DNA from: Legionella_A sp963772805
GTDB lineage: Bacteria > Pseudomonadota > Gammaproteobacteria > Legionellales > Legionellaceae
Length of the DNA: 64,000 nt
Assembly: GCA_963772805.1 (NCBI GenBank)
Contig: CAVYYU010000005.1
Coordinates: 310,001-374,000 of the forward strand
Direction: 5' to 3'
How positions within the stretch are numbered: position 1 is the stretch's first letter; each line of letters starts with the position of its first letter. Positions 25,803 through 34,496 of this stretch are shown here, piece after piece. The position numbers and the translations under genes were made by a program. Below the pieces are notes generated by a model, which had not been told where the DNA came from, ran no database searches, and saw only the letters and a program-made list of their open reading frames with translations.

Positions 25803-27221
25803 TTAACCCCTATGATGATTGATTGGGAAATAAACTTTAACAATTAAACCAGTGCCTTCAGTTGGCGATTCAAGTGTAACGCGGCCATTATGCAAGGCAC
25901 AAATTTGCTGAACAATAGCAAGACCCAGGCCGCTCCCCGGGCTTTTGTTGCCCAGGACACGGAAAAAGCGCTCAAACACCCGTGATTGCAATTCCACCGG
26001 AATGCCTGGACCTGTGTCACGAACTTCAAGAACCACTTCATTTTTCTGAGGATAGGTGCGCACGATAACTTGTCCATTTTCTTTGCAATAGCGGATGGCG
26101 TTATCCACCAGATTGCGAATTAAAATGCCAATAGCTGTAGGGTTTCCTGCAAAAGTTGGCGTTTTTTTATCTGCTTCAAACTCAAGTTCAATTTGTTTTT
26201 CGACCGCGGCTGGAGCCAGCATGGCCAATATTTCCCGCGTTATTATAGCCAGGTTTACCTTTTCCAAATCATTTATGTTTGCGGCTTCCGGCACGAGTTT
26301 ACTGATCGTGAGCAGCTGCTGCACAATATGGGTGCTGCGATTCACGCTGGCAATTAGTTTGTGTAATGCGATATTTTTTTCATGAATGTCGTCAGTGTTT
26401 AACGCGACTTGTGCTTGCGCTTTAAGCGCGGCTAGCGGTGTTCGCAACTCGTGTGCGGCGTCGGCCGCGAAGCGTTTCTCGCGTTCAAAGCCTTCTTTTA
26501 AGCGAAAAAACAGCTTATTCAATTCATCAATAACGGGTTTTATTTCCTCAGGTACCACTCGAAGATTAACCGGTTCCAAATGGCTTGGCGCTCTGTTGGC
26601 CACTTCCTGCGCCACACGCTCAAGACTATCAAGACCTCGGCCAATGATGATCCAAATGAGTAGACCAGACAGGGGGAAGGTAAGCAGCATAATGTACAGA
26701 TCATCTTGTGCAATGCGTTTCCCTAATTCGTTGCGGGTGTCATAGCGCTCAGCCAACACGGTACGTATTCCTGCTTTTTCATTGTAAGTCGTAAATACGC
26801 GCCATTCTTGTTTATCAATTACTTTGTCGCTAAACCCATCAATATCACCAGTGAGTGGTGTTTTGGGAGCACTTGATGAATGCAATAATAGCTTGCCACC
26901 ATCGGTCCAAATTTGAAAGTTGAATTTATCCAGGAAGTGCTCATGCGTTGGATCATTGCTCATCAGATGATGCTGGTAATAAGATTCTAATTTTTTGGGA
27001 ATTGTTTCAAGCGTATCCTGGATTTTAAAAAGAGGTCGTTGGTGCAAATCATCGCCCAAAAGCGCTTGATAAGAGAGTGCAGAGACCGCCATCAGGGTAT
27101 CCAGATGCTCCTGGATATCTTTTTGATCAAGATAATAATTACCAATAGCCGTCAGTGACGTGGTAATAGTGATCGCCAGTAATAGATTGATTAATAAAAA
27201 TTTTCGTATTGATGATTTCAC
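25803..27221 (-). CDS. Sensor histidine kinase, PmrB/QseC-like
   Basis: This 472-residue kinase has an N-terminal membrane helix (about 8-28), a periplasmic sensor region (about 30-175) and a second helix (about 178-197). A HAMP-like linker, a HisKA box (FAADAAHELRTPLAAL, phospho-accepting His) and an ATPase domain with N (LVDNAIRYC), G1 (DTGPGIP) and G2 (GSGLGLAIV) boxes follow. It pairs with the response regulator 67 bases upstream in transcription order. In Legionella the corresponding PmrB controls effector expression. The gene ends exactly at the RIT boundary; the last residues HHRG look native, but they fall in a mirrored AGGGGTT sequence. Confidence 0.9.
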   Translation of the reverse strand: MKSSIRKFLLINLLLAITITTSLTAIGNYYLDQKDIQEHLDTLMAVSALSYQALLGDDLHQRPLFKIQDTLETIPKKLESYYQHHLMSNDPTHEHFLDKFNFQIWTDGGKLLLHSSSAPKTPLTGDIDGFSDKVIDKQEWRVFTTYNEKAGIRTVLAERYDTRNELGKRIAQDDLYIMLLTFPLSGLLIWIIIGRGLDSLERVAQEVANRAPSHLEPVNLRVVPEEIKPVIDELNKLFFRLKEGFEREKRFAADAAHELRTPLAALKAQAQVALNTDDIHEKNIALHKLIASVNRSTHIVQQLLTISKLVPEAANINDLEKVNLAIITREILAMLAPAAVEKQIELEFEADKKTPTFAGNPTAIGILIRNLVDNAIRYCKENGQVIVRTYPQKNEVVLEVRDTGPGIPVELQSRVFERFFRVLGNKSPGSGLGLAIVQQICALHNGRVTLESPTEGTGLIVKVYFPINHHRG

Positions 27222-27288
27222 AGTACACGTAGCCTGTTTAATAAAAAATAAGGGTAGGAACTATATAAAAACAGGTTTCTTGGGTATA

Positions 27289-27957
27289 TTAAATCCCTTC
27301 ATTTTTTTCAGCCATATACCCTACACCACGTATGGTACGTATATAATTCGCATTGAGTTTTTTGCGCAAATTATGAATATGGACTTCTAATGCATTACTG
27401 TCCACATCTTCATCCCAGCCATAGATACTTTGCATCAATTGCTCGCGCGATAATACATGCCCACTGTTTTCCAGAAGTTTTTGCAACAATGCAAATTCAC
27501 GTCTGGGAACATTGACGACCACGTCATCAACCATCACTGAATGTGCTGCGGGGTCTAATGTAACGTTGCGATATTGCAATACTGTGTCAGCGCGTCCCTG
27601 TGAGCGCCTAACCAAGGCACGTACTCTCGCGCTTAACTCATTTAAGTCAAAAGGTTTGATAATATAGTCATCAGCGCCGCTATCCAGACCTTTGATTCGG
27701 CTTTCCACTGATTCACGTGCGGTGAGTATGATCACCGGTGTGGTATTTCCTTCATGCCGAATGGTTTGTAAAAGAGCAATGCCAGATAGTTTTGGTAATC
27801 CTAAATCAAGGATAATTAGCTCGAAGGACTCTGATTTGAGCACCTGACGGGCGGTTTCACCGTCTTTCAACCATTCAACAATATAACCAAATTGTGTGAG
27901 GCCTGTTTTTACTGCATCCCCTAACAACTCATCGTCTTCAATCAGTAGCAATCGCAT
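27289..27957 (-). CDS. OmpR-family response regulator, PmrA/QseB-like
   Basis: This 222-residue regulator has a receiver domain with E7-D8-D9, phospho-acceptor D51 (in LIILDLGLP), and conserved Thr and Lys (ILTARES, IIKPFDL). The C-terminal winged helix reads LEVHIHNLRKKL and IRTIRGVGYMAE. Sequence (DDELLGD, GLTQFGY, EWLKDGE) is close to Legionella PmrA. Three promoters in this window carry PmrA-type direct repeats, which makes this protein the obvious candidate to bind them. The kinase gene follows. Distinction from QseB rests on these boxes and is inference. Confidence 0.9.
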   Translation of the reverse strand: MRLLLIEDDELLGDAVKTGLTQFGYIVEWLKDGETARQVLKSESFELIILDLGLPKLSGIALLQTIRHEGNTTPVIILTARESVESRIKGLDSGADDYIIKPFDLNELSARVRALVRRSQGRADTVLQYRNVTLDPAAHSVMVDDVVVNVPRREFALLQKLLENSGHVLSREQLMQSIYGWDEDVDSNALEVHIHNLRKKLNANYIRTIRGVGYMAEKNEGI

Positions 27958-27992
27958 TTTTGCTCCTTATTAATGTTGTGACGCGTTGTAAG

Positions 27993-28556
27993 TCAGCGTG
28001 AATCTCCAGACGGTTGTTGCCTCAGTTCTTTATCCACTATGTGTCTGGTTAAATAAATAGCTTGAATAAAAATAAAGAGCAAAGTGAAACCCGCTCCGCC
28101 AAATAATTTAAAGTTAACCCAAAAATCAGTTGAAAAATTATAGGCCACATAAAGATTTAATGTGCCCATGACAATAAAGAACATTCCCCATGCCAAATTT
28201 AAACGACGCCATATTTTTTCTGGCAATATAATATTGCCGTCCATCATTTTTTGAATCAACGGTTTTTTGCCAATATAGGTCGAGGTGATAAAAACTACCG
28301 AAGATAGCCAGTAAATACCGGTTGGCTTCCATTTGATAAACCAGGGATTATGGAAAAACAAGGTAGCACCACCTAGAACTACGATGATCGCCAGGCTAAT
28401 TAAATGCATTTTTTCATAACGCTGGTATTGGAAACGATAAGATAAAACTTGAACCACGGATGCAACCATAGCAACCGCCGTGGCGTTGTATATGCCAAAT
28501 AATTTATAGCAGATAAAAAAAAGCAGGATGGGGAAGAAATCAAATAGTAATTTCAT
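27993..28556 (-). CDS. yciB: Inner-membrane septation protein YciB
   Basis: This 187-residue protein has five or six hydrophobic segments and the YciB signatures MKLLFDFFPILLFF, FHNPWFIKWKPTGIYWL and WRRLNLAWGMFFI. YciB (IspA) is an inner-membrane protein linked to cell-envelope integrity and division. A -10-like TATACT lies upstream of the ATG. It reads in the same direction as pmrAB, 35 bases before the response regulator. Confidence 0.93.
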   Translation of the reverse strand: MKLLFDFFPILLFFICYKLFGIYNATAVAMVASVVQVLSYRFQYQRYEKMHLISLAIIVVLGGATLFFHNPWFIKWKPTGIYWLSSVVFITSTYIGKKPLIQKMMDGNIILPEKIWRRLNLAWGMFFIVMGTLNLYVAYNFSTDFWVNFKLFGGAGFTLLFIFIQAIYLTRHIVDKELRQQPSGDSR

Positions 28557-28711
28557 AGTATTGTATTAACCTTAATTGTATATTCAGTATAACACATGAT
28601 TATGGCCGTTCTTGCAAGTAACCATAATGAAAAGCGTCCATTTCTGTCAAAAATCGTGGAAAACTGTAAATATACTACTCATAATCCAGGAATGCCTACC
28701 ACAAGATATCT

Positions 28712-29599
28712 TTAACAAGCTTCCGGCGCCTGTTCTCGTCCAAACAATCGTGAACCGAGAAAATTGATATAAAGCCCGCTAATCACTAATAAGCCAGAGA
28801 CTAATTTCCACAATTGGAATGGCTCATTTAATATCACCACTGAGCTTAGAATTCCTACAACGGGAATTAATAAAGTGAATGGTATAATCGCCCCAACGGG
28901 GTAACGACTAAGCAACCAGTTCCAGGTACCATAGCCAAACCAAGTAGACAGACAAACAATATAAAGCACCGATATTACGCCTGTCCAGCTTACATGATGA
29001 TAGCTGTAAACCAGACTTGCCGGCCCTTCAAAAATAAAAGCAAGTATTAACATGGGGATTGATGCGACAAAACAGCCCCAGATTACCAGTGAAATCATGC
29101 TGACGTTATGAATTTTTTTGGTAATCAAGTTACCGACACCCCAGGTGGCTGCAGCAAGCAGAATACAGATAAAGCCCAGGAGCGGTATAGTTGCATCCAG
29201 ATGAAATGCGACTAAGCCTATGCCGCTAAATGATATAAGTGAGCCAATTACTTGTGGGCCAGTAGGTTTCTCACCTAAGACAAAGGCTGCTAAAAACATA
29301 CTGAAAAAAACCTGTATCTGCATAATTAAAGATGTCATACCTGGTGTCATACCGACATGCATTCCCATAAAAAGAAATGAGAACTGCAGTGCAAACATGA
29401 CTAGCCCATATAAAGCGACAATTCTAAAGGATACGGCGGGTGGTTTGATAAAAAAAATAGCGGGAACACTGGCTAACAAAAATCGTAATGCACAAAGAAA
29501 GAATGGCGAGAATTCATCCAGACTTAATTTGACAAAAATAAAATTGATACCCCAAATCACAACGACCGACAGGGCTAAAAGTATGTGTTTGAAAGGCAT
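28712..29599 (-). CDS. EamA/DMT-family transporter
   Basis: This protein has ten predicted membrane helices in two EamA repeats. ATG 29599 is used because MPFKHILLALSVVVIWGINF matches the usual family start; an upstream ATG at 29638 adds 13 non-hydrophobic residues. The 295-residue product contains ALRFLLASVPAIFF and SRYPVGAIIPFTLLIPV, close to E. coli EamA, which exports cysteine pathway metabolites. The substrate here is not known. It stands alone, divergent from the candidate effector gene at 29777. Confidence 0.88.
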   Translation of the reverse strand: MPFKHILLALSVVVIWGINFIFVKLSLDEFSPFFLCALRFLLASVPAIFFIKPPAVSFRIVALYGLVMFALQFSFLFMGMHVGMTPGMTSLIMQIQVFFSMFLAAFVLGEKPTGPQVIGSLISFSGIGLVAFHLDATIPLLGFICILLAAATWGVGNLITKKIHNVSMISLVIWGCFVASIPMLILAFIFEGPASLVYSYHHVSWTGVISVLYIVCLSTWFGYGTWNWLLSRYPVGAIIPFTLLIPVVGILSSVVILNEPFQLWKLVSGLLVISGLYINFLGSRLFGREQAPEAC

Positions 29600-29705
29600 G
29601 GTGGTTTCAATAATGCGTAAATAATAATATTTTACCACAAAATGTTTAATTTTTCTCTATTATTTGTTAGTGCAAATCAGCTTTCGTTGTACAACGGATA
29701 AGCCA

Positions 29706-29738
29706 CGTAATATGACGTTAATTATTGTAGGTTATACT
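29706..29738 (+). promoter_or_regulatory. PmrA-type box and -10 element (imperfect)
   Basis: Half-sites CGTAATATG (29706-29714) and GTTAATTAT (29717-29725) are separated by 2 bases. Seven bases later comes TATACT (29733-29738). The layout equals that before the genes at 54388 and 62137; the first half-site is imperfect. The start codon follows at 29777. Confidence 0.55.
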
Positions 29739-29776
29739 AATAAATGAGAGCAACTTAATATGCAGGTTTCGCAATC

Positions 29777-31186
29777 ATGGTAAAAAAAGTAGCATTAGTT
29801 GACTATGATGGGAGTTTAGAACTCGGTGGAAAATTAAATACAGTGCTCATCAAGGATTTAGCGGATAAGGATCCTGTGATTATTTTTTCACAACGAGAAG
29901 TAAATACGATTTATACAAAATCGGCTTCATGTACAGACCGTTCTTGTATTCCGATGCAAAGTGCTATGGATGAATTGAATAAATTATTTCCTAAAAAAAC
30001 CATTTTATTTTGTAGTTCTCACGATCAATTTTATAACCCTCACGATCACACGTCATTTGCTATTGGGCAATATTATGAAAAGAGCCTAAAACACTATGAA
30101 CAGATTTGTATAAAACACTGGCAGTTAATGGCGGAAGTTGCAGACGATAACGATATGTTGAATTGGGCAAGGCATGAGCTTCAGAAGGCTGAAAAAGATG
30201 ATCCTGGTTTGGATCAAAAACTTGAGAATTTTTCTGAGCTGGGAACAAAACTTAATAATTTAAACAGAGAATTAGTGGCCATAGGCGCCGAGATACAATC
30301 ATACAAGTCAGCACAATTTAGCCAAGTTGCAGAGGTGATTGCGGCGGAAAATTTCAAAGAAAACGGTAACTTTTATACTGGAGAGATTGATGGTCGCAAA
30401 ATTAATCTTTCTAAAAAAAGTCTGGTAGCAGAGGGGAAGGTGACTCAATTTTTTTTTCTTGCTAAGGAATTAGATAAAAAATATGGTAATGAGCCATTGG
30501 AGTTTACATGGTACGAGGATAGCCAGGAAAACATTATAGAAATGCAGACGGCTATGGAACAAGAAATGGTTTCAGATTTTAAAGTGGTTCAAATTGATTC
30601 CAATGGCAAACTTGCACCAGCTGAAAAAATTCTTAATAAATTTGACTATTTGCTCGCCGACTGCAAAGCGTTCCAAGATATTCAATGGCTTTCATCGCCA
30701 CATGAGCTTGTTCATTCAACAGCGTTTGCATCATTGGAAAATACACGTGAATTACTTGAGGATAAAGATGAGCCGTCGAATGGACTCGTTTATTCAACAG
30801 CATTTACATCGTTGGCGGATTTACAGGATAGCCATGCAGATGAGCTGTTAAATGGCTCCGCTGATGCTAGTATAATCAACAAGGCCAATGAGCTATTGCT
30901 TGCAATTGAACAAGCCAAAACGCCGAGTGCTTTGGTTGAGTTATTACACAGTGATATTACCAGCAAAAGATACCCTGAGTTCACAAATGAAATTGCACAA
31001 CTTGCACAGCAGGTTAGTGATAAATTTGCAGAACAAAAGCAAACTGAACCGCCAAATAAAAATCTGAATAAAGAGATGCAAAAATTAAAAAGGGAGTTTA
31101 ATCAGCTTCGCGAACAGAGTAACAAGATCAGTGCCGAATCCAGTGAGGAAACAAAACATGAATTACCAACAATGCGAAATCGTTAA
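29777..31186 (+). CDS. Candidate secreted effector with HAD-like N-terminus
   Basis: This 469-residue protein was not assigned to a named family. It starts KKVALVDYDGSLELGG, where V-D9-Y-D11-G-S-L resembles the DxDGT/S motif I of HAD phosphatases; IIFSQR at residues 35-40 could be motif II. No clear motif III/IV was seen, so activity is uncertain. Predicted coiled-coil stretches occur at about 130-180 and 420-460. Residues 312-320 (VHSTAFASL) and 338-346 (VYSTAFTSL) are an internal duplication 26 residues apart. The C-terminus is Glu/Ser-rich (SAESSEETKHELP), as in Dot/Icm signals. A PmrA-type box precedes it. Confidence 0.65.
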   Translation: MVKKVALVDYDGSLELGGKLNTVLIKDLADKDPVIIFSQREVNTIYTKSASCTDRSCIPMQSAMDELNKLFPKKTILFCSSHDQFYNPHDHTSFAIGQYYEKSLKHYEQICIKHWQLMAEVADDNDMLNWARHELQKAEKDDPGLDQKLENFSELGTKLNNLNRELVAIGAEIQSYKSAQFSQVAEVIAAENFKENGNFYTGEIDGRKINLSKKSLVAEGKVTQFFFLAKELDKKYGNEPLEFTWYEDSQENIIEMQTAMEQEMVSDFKVVQIDSNGKLAPAEKILNKFDYLLADCKAFQDIQWLSSPHELVHSTAFASLENTRELLEDKDEPSNGLVYSTAFTSLADLQDSHADELLNGSADASIINKANELLLAIEQAKTPSALVELLHSDITSKRYPEFTNEIAQLAQQVSDKFAEQKQTEPPNKNLNKEMQKLKREFNQLREQSNKISAESSEETKHELPTMRNR

Positions 31187-31261
31187 CGGTATAGCCCTGA
31201 ATAGGTAGTGCCGTATTATGCGGTGCTAACACGGGCTACTCGTGACTAAATCTCACTCATA

Positions 31262-31603
31262 TTAATCAGCCAATAACGTATCCACTTTAGCAGCACAGAT
31301 AAAATCATTATGCGACAAGCCTTTCAGTGCGTGGGTTGAGAAGCGTATATGGCAGTAGTTGTAGCCTACTTCCAGATCTGGATGATGGTTTTCAAGATTG
31401 GCTATCCAGGCGATTGCATTCACAAAGGCCATGGTTTGGTAGAAATCTTTAAATGAAAACGACTTGCGTATTTCGCTGTGATCCGCGGATACATGCCAGC
31501 CTTCGACTAATTGCGGCATTAAATTTGTTATCTGCTCCGCGGTCAATGCCGCACCAATTCCTTCACAAGACTCACAACGTTTACTGCTTAAATCACTTTT
31601 CAT
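31262..31603 (-). CDS. phhB: Pterin-4a-carbinolamine dehydratase
   Basis: This 113-residue enzyme regenerates the tetrahydrobiopterin cofactor of phenylalanine hydroxylase. The family core is visible in WHVSADHSEIRKSFSFKDF, AIAWIANLENHHPDLEVGY (catalytic His pair) and STHALKGLSHNDFICA. Its start overlaps the end of hisC by 11 bases, so the two are co-transcribed. phhA itself is not in the window. The pairing with an aromatic-type aminotransferase and hmgA elsewhere fits phenylalanine/tyrosine breakdown. Confidence 0.95.
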   Translation of the reverse strand: MKSDLSSKRCESCEGIGAALTAEQITNLMPQLVEGWHVSADHSEIRKSFSFKDFYQTMAFVNAIAWIANLENHHPDLEVGYNYCHIRFSTHALKGLSHNDFICAAKVDTLLAD

Positions 31604-32732
31604 GATGCACTTCCTTTATTTTATCGTTCATGCAAATAGCCATGGCATCAAGAAAGCGAGTGTTTTGCTGCTTGGTACCAATGGATACGCGTATATAATT
31701 ATTTAACCCGTAGGGATGCAGGGGGCGCACGATTATGCCATGCCGCAGCAACGCCTGGTAGAGAGCGCTTGCATCTTGGTAGCAATTAATTGTGACAAAA
31801 TTGCCTTCCGTCGGCAGAAGGGTTAATCCCAAATTGTTTATACCCTCGGTCATTTGGATTAGTCCTTGGGCATTAACACGCAGTGTTTCCTGGATAAATG
31901 CCTCATCATCCAGTGCGGCCATCCCGGCCGCGAGGGTCGCCTGGTTGACAGTAAACGGCAATAAGACCCGATGCAGCAGACTGGTAATTTCTATACTGGC
32001 AATGGCATAACCCAAACGCAGTCCCGCTAAACCATACGCTTTAGAAAAGGTGCGGGTGATAATGAGGTTGGGGTGGTGTTTGAGTAAGGCTATGGTATTT
32101 TTCCGGGCAGCCTTATCAATGTATTCGTGATAAGCCTCATCAAGCAAGACGATCGTTGATGCAGGGATAGTTTGTAATAGACGTTCGAGGCTATCATATT
32201 CAATAAGCTTGCCAACCGGATTGTTGGGGTTGGATAAAAAAAGTATCGCTGTTTGCTCATGGCATGCCGCAATCAAGGCATCGATATCCACCGACCAATC
32301 TGGGTGCATTGCCACGCTGCGTAGTGGGATGCCAAGCGTTTTAGCTTGAATATTGAAGGAAATGAAGTTGTAATCATGAACGAGCGCGTGCTTGTCATGA
32401 TGCAAGGCAAAACAGATGAGACATAAGGTAAACAACAGATCAGAGCCGTTGCTTAACATAATCATCTCGGTGTCGACTCCGATTTTCTGAGCTATCTTGG
32501 CGCGCAGAGGATGAATGGCTGCTACAGGGTATGTTGCCAACTGATGGGCGGTGAGTTTCTCTAACGCTTCTAAAACGCGTGGACTGCATCCCAGAGGATT
32601 TTCATTACTAGCCATCTTGATAATGTCAGTCAGGCCTTGCTCACGCGCTAATTCTTCAGACGATTTTCCCGGGATGTAGGGTGCCAGGGTTTGGATACCC
32701 GGGTGGGGAAGCAGGCGATAGTCACAGGACAT
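31593..32732 (-). CDS. hisC: Histidinol-phosphate/aromatic aminotransferase
   Basis: The second of two adjacent ATGs (32732) is chosen, because AGGAG lies five bases before it; a start at 32831 would add 33 residues with no binding site. The 379-residue PLP enzyme shows the fold-type I motifs NENPLGCSP, FLSNPNNPVGKL, LLDEAYHEY and the lysine site RTFSKAYGLAGLRLGYA. HisC-like enzymes also transaminate aromatic amino acids. No other his gene is near, and phhB overlaps it, so a role in aromatic amino acid metabolism is at least as likely as histidine synthesis. Confidence 0.92.
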   Translation of the reverse strand: MSCDYRLLPHPGIQTLAPYIPGKSSEELAREQGLTDIIKMASNENPLGCSPRVLEALEKLTAHQLATYPVAAIHPLRAKIAQKIGVDTEMIMLSNGSDLLFTLCLICFALHHDKHALVHDYNFISFNIQAKTLGIPLRSVAMHPDWSVDIDALIAACHEQTAILFLSNPNNPVGKLIEYDSLERLLQTIPASTIVLLDEAYHEYIDKAARKNTIALLKHHPNLIITRTFSKAYGLAGLRLGYAIASIEITSLLHRVLLPFTVNQATLAAGMAALDDEAFIQETLRVNAQGLIQMTEGINNLGLTLLPTEGNFVTINCYQDASALYQALLRHGIIVRPLHPYGLNNYIRVSIGTKQQNTRFLDAMAICMNDKIKEVHHEK

Positions 32733-32873
32733 CATGTCTCCTAGTGCAACGTAGTAGTTAATCTTACCGAACGCTGGGGTAAAAAGGAATGTTTGTATGG
32801 GAAGCCGATACCACTTGCGCCCGCTGACCAATAAACGGTAGTCTTATGCCGTCGTCCAACTTCAGGAAAGGAA

Positions 32874-33197
32874 ATGAACAGCTATCGCGGGTTTTCACTA
32901 ACCGAGGTACTGGTATCGCTATTATTAGTGACCGGCACTTCTATGGCTTTGTTAAAACAACAATGGCAAACCAGTCAACTCTTTAATCAAGTGCATCTGC
33001 GTATGCAGGCTTTGGAACTGCTTGATAACGTGTCTGAACGTGTTGTGGCAGGGCATGCAGCTATCATGGCAGATGAGCGCTTTCATCTTCAGCAAGCTTA
33101 TCTGAATCACAATCTGAATTTGCAAATTACCTGGAATTCACTGTCTATACAGAGCAATGATTGCTGTATGTTGCAACGCCAAATACTGGTGGCCTGA
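32874..33197 (+). CDS. pilV: Type IV pilus minor pilin, PilV-like
   Basis: This 107-residue protein has a type III prepilin signal: a short basic leader MNSYRG followed by FSLTEVLVSLLLVTGTSMA, with Glu at +5 of the mature protein. The rest is a short globular part with two Cys in the C-terminal region. AGGAAAGGA lies upstream. It opens a three-gene overlapping operon of minor pilins that prime pilus assembly. It is shorter than most PilV proteins. Confidence 0.82.
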   Translation: MNSYRGFSLTEVLVSLLLVTGTSMALLKQQWQTSQLFNQVHLRMQALELLDNVSERVVAGHAAIMADERFHLQQAYLNHNLNLQITWNSLSIQSNDCCMLQRQILVA

Positions 33198-33940
33198 TGA
33201 ACCGGCAGCAGGGAATTGGCTTGCCAGAAGTGTTAATCAGTTTGTTGTTATCAAGTCTGATTATGTCGGCCTTAGTGAACCAATATGTACGTGCAAAACA
33301 ACACTATCAGCATCGGCGAACAGCTATTGAACAAGCCTTTGAATTACAGCTTGTGACTGATCTAGTCCGTGACAGTATACGACGCGCGGGATTTACACCT
33401 TGTTCTGGCATTAATCATCTAATCACCGTCGATAATCGTAATCATCATGAAAATATTCCAGCCTTTTCAGTCACAGAAGACAAGCATTCTTCTCTCACCG
33501 TTAACCGTATGAACGAGTATTTCGAGGAAGTGCTTATGCAATTGAATCCCACTCAGTTATTGGTAACAGATCTTCATGTTGTGAATCGTGATCGCCCGCT
33601 ATTAATTGCTGATTGTTTTCATGCTGAAGTGCATACGGTGAGTAAAGTAAAACATACGGATGACGGTCAAATCATTACGCTTACACAGCCTTTGTCATTC
33701 ATCTATCAAAGGCAGATATATGTTGGTGAGTGGATAGAAGAACGCTATTACATTCACGCTTTTCAGCAGGGAAAAAGCAGCCTATTTTACCAGCGGCAAC
33801 ACAGTGATGAACTGACGGCTGATGTACACACTATGGCCGTACAGGTAAAACAGCAGAACAACCGCACGTTATTGCAGATTGACTTAGGCCTGGATCATGG
33901 AAAGTTGATGCAGGTAGAAACAATGGTGCGCACGTTGTGA
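33197..33940 (+). CDS. pilW: Type IV pilus minor pilin, PilW-like
   Basis: ATG 33197 overlaps the previous stop (TGATG); a longer frame upstream is not needed. The 247-residue protein begins MNRQQGIGLPEVLISLLLSS, a prepilin leader and hydrophobic helix with Glu at +5. It contains RDSIRRAGFTPC, typical of PilW minor pilins, and ends in a beta-rich globular domain. It is processed by prepilin peptidase PilD, which is not in the window. Confidence 0.82.
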   Translation: MNRQQGIGLPEVLISLLLSSLIMSALVNQYVRAKQHYQHRRTAIEQAFELQLVTDLVRDSIRRAGFTPCSGINHLITVDNRNHHENIPAFSVTEDKHSSLTVNRMNEYFEEVLMQLNPTQLLVTDLHVVNRDRPLLIADCFHAEVHTVSKVKHTDDGQIITLTQPLSFIYQRQIYVGEWIEERYYIHAFQQGKSSLFYQRQHSDELTADVHTMAVQVKQQNNRTLLQIDLGLDHGKLMQVETMVRTL

Positions 33941-34458
33941 TTAGCAAGAGAAGGGCTGCGGGGGCGGTCTTATTAACGACGATTATTATGGTCGCTGTGT
34001 TGGCTATCGCGGTATTGTCGCTGATGCAGGCCGTATTGTTATACGCAAAAGCAAGCAGTCACGTCGCCATCAACCACCAGGAATTTTATCAACTTGAAGC
34101 GGCAGCACTTGAAATTGGCTTCAGCAAACAAGCGGCTGTAGCCCCGTGTTTGGTGCGAAAATCAAGTCAAAATGAAATTATCAAACAGTTATTGCGCGAT
34201 GATGGTTGTGTAAAGATGGTAGGTCAGCGTCAGTATCACTATTTGGTCGATGATTTAGGCGAACATCCCTGCCTGCAAATTTTACGCGATAAACTACCTG
34301 TTGGCAGTCATCATTGGTTAATCAGTGTTGCAACCGCAACACATGTCATTTTACAGTTGCGTATGGCAAAACCTGAAACAACATCTGAATGTAGGCAGGT
34401 TGAGAAACGAATTATTTATGAAGGCGTTATAAGTTGGCGCTATTTACAGAAACAGTAA
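33937..34458 (+). CDS. pilX: Type IV pilus minor pilin, PilX-like
   Basis: Translation starts at GTG 33937, overlapping the pilW stop (GTGA). The 173-residue protein has a short basic leader (MISKRRAAGAVLLTT) and a long hydrophobic helix. FYQLEAAALEIGF resembles the PilX region after the helix. The canonical leader glycine/phenylalanine context is weak, so processing is less certain than for its two neighbours. The pilus-tip complex normally also needs PilY1 and PilE, which are not in the window. Confidence 0.72.
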   Translation: MISKRRAAGAVLLTTIIMVAVLAIAVLSLMQAVLLYAKASSHVAINHQEFYQLEAAALEIGFSKQAAVAPCLVRKSSQNEIIKQLLRDDGCVKMVGQRQYHYLVDDLGEHPCLQILRDKLPVGSHHWLISVATATHVILQLRMAKPETTSECRQVEKRIIYEGVISWRYLQKQ

Positions 34459-34496
34459 AATTACTCATTAACACCAAGCGCTGTGGATCATAGTAT

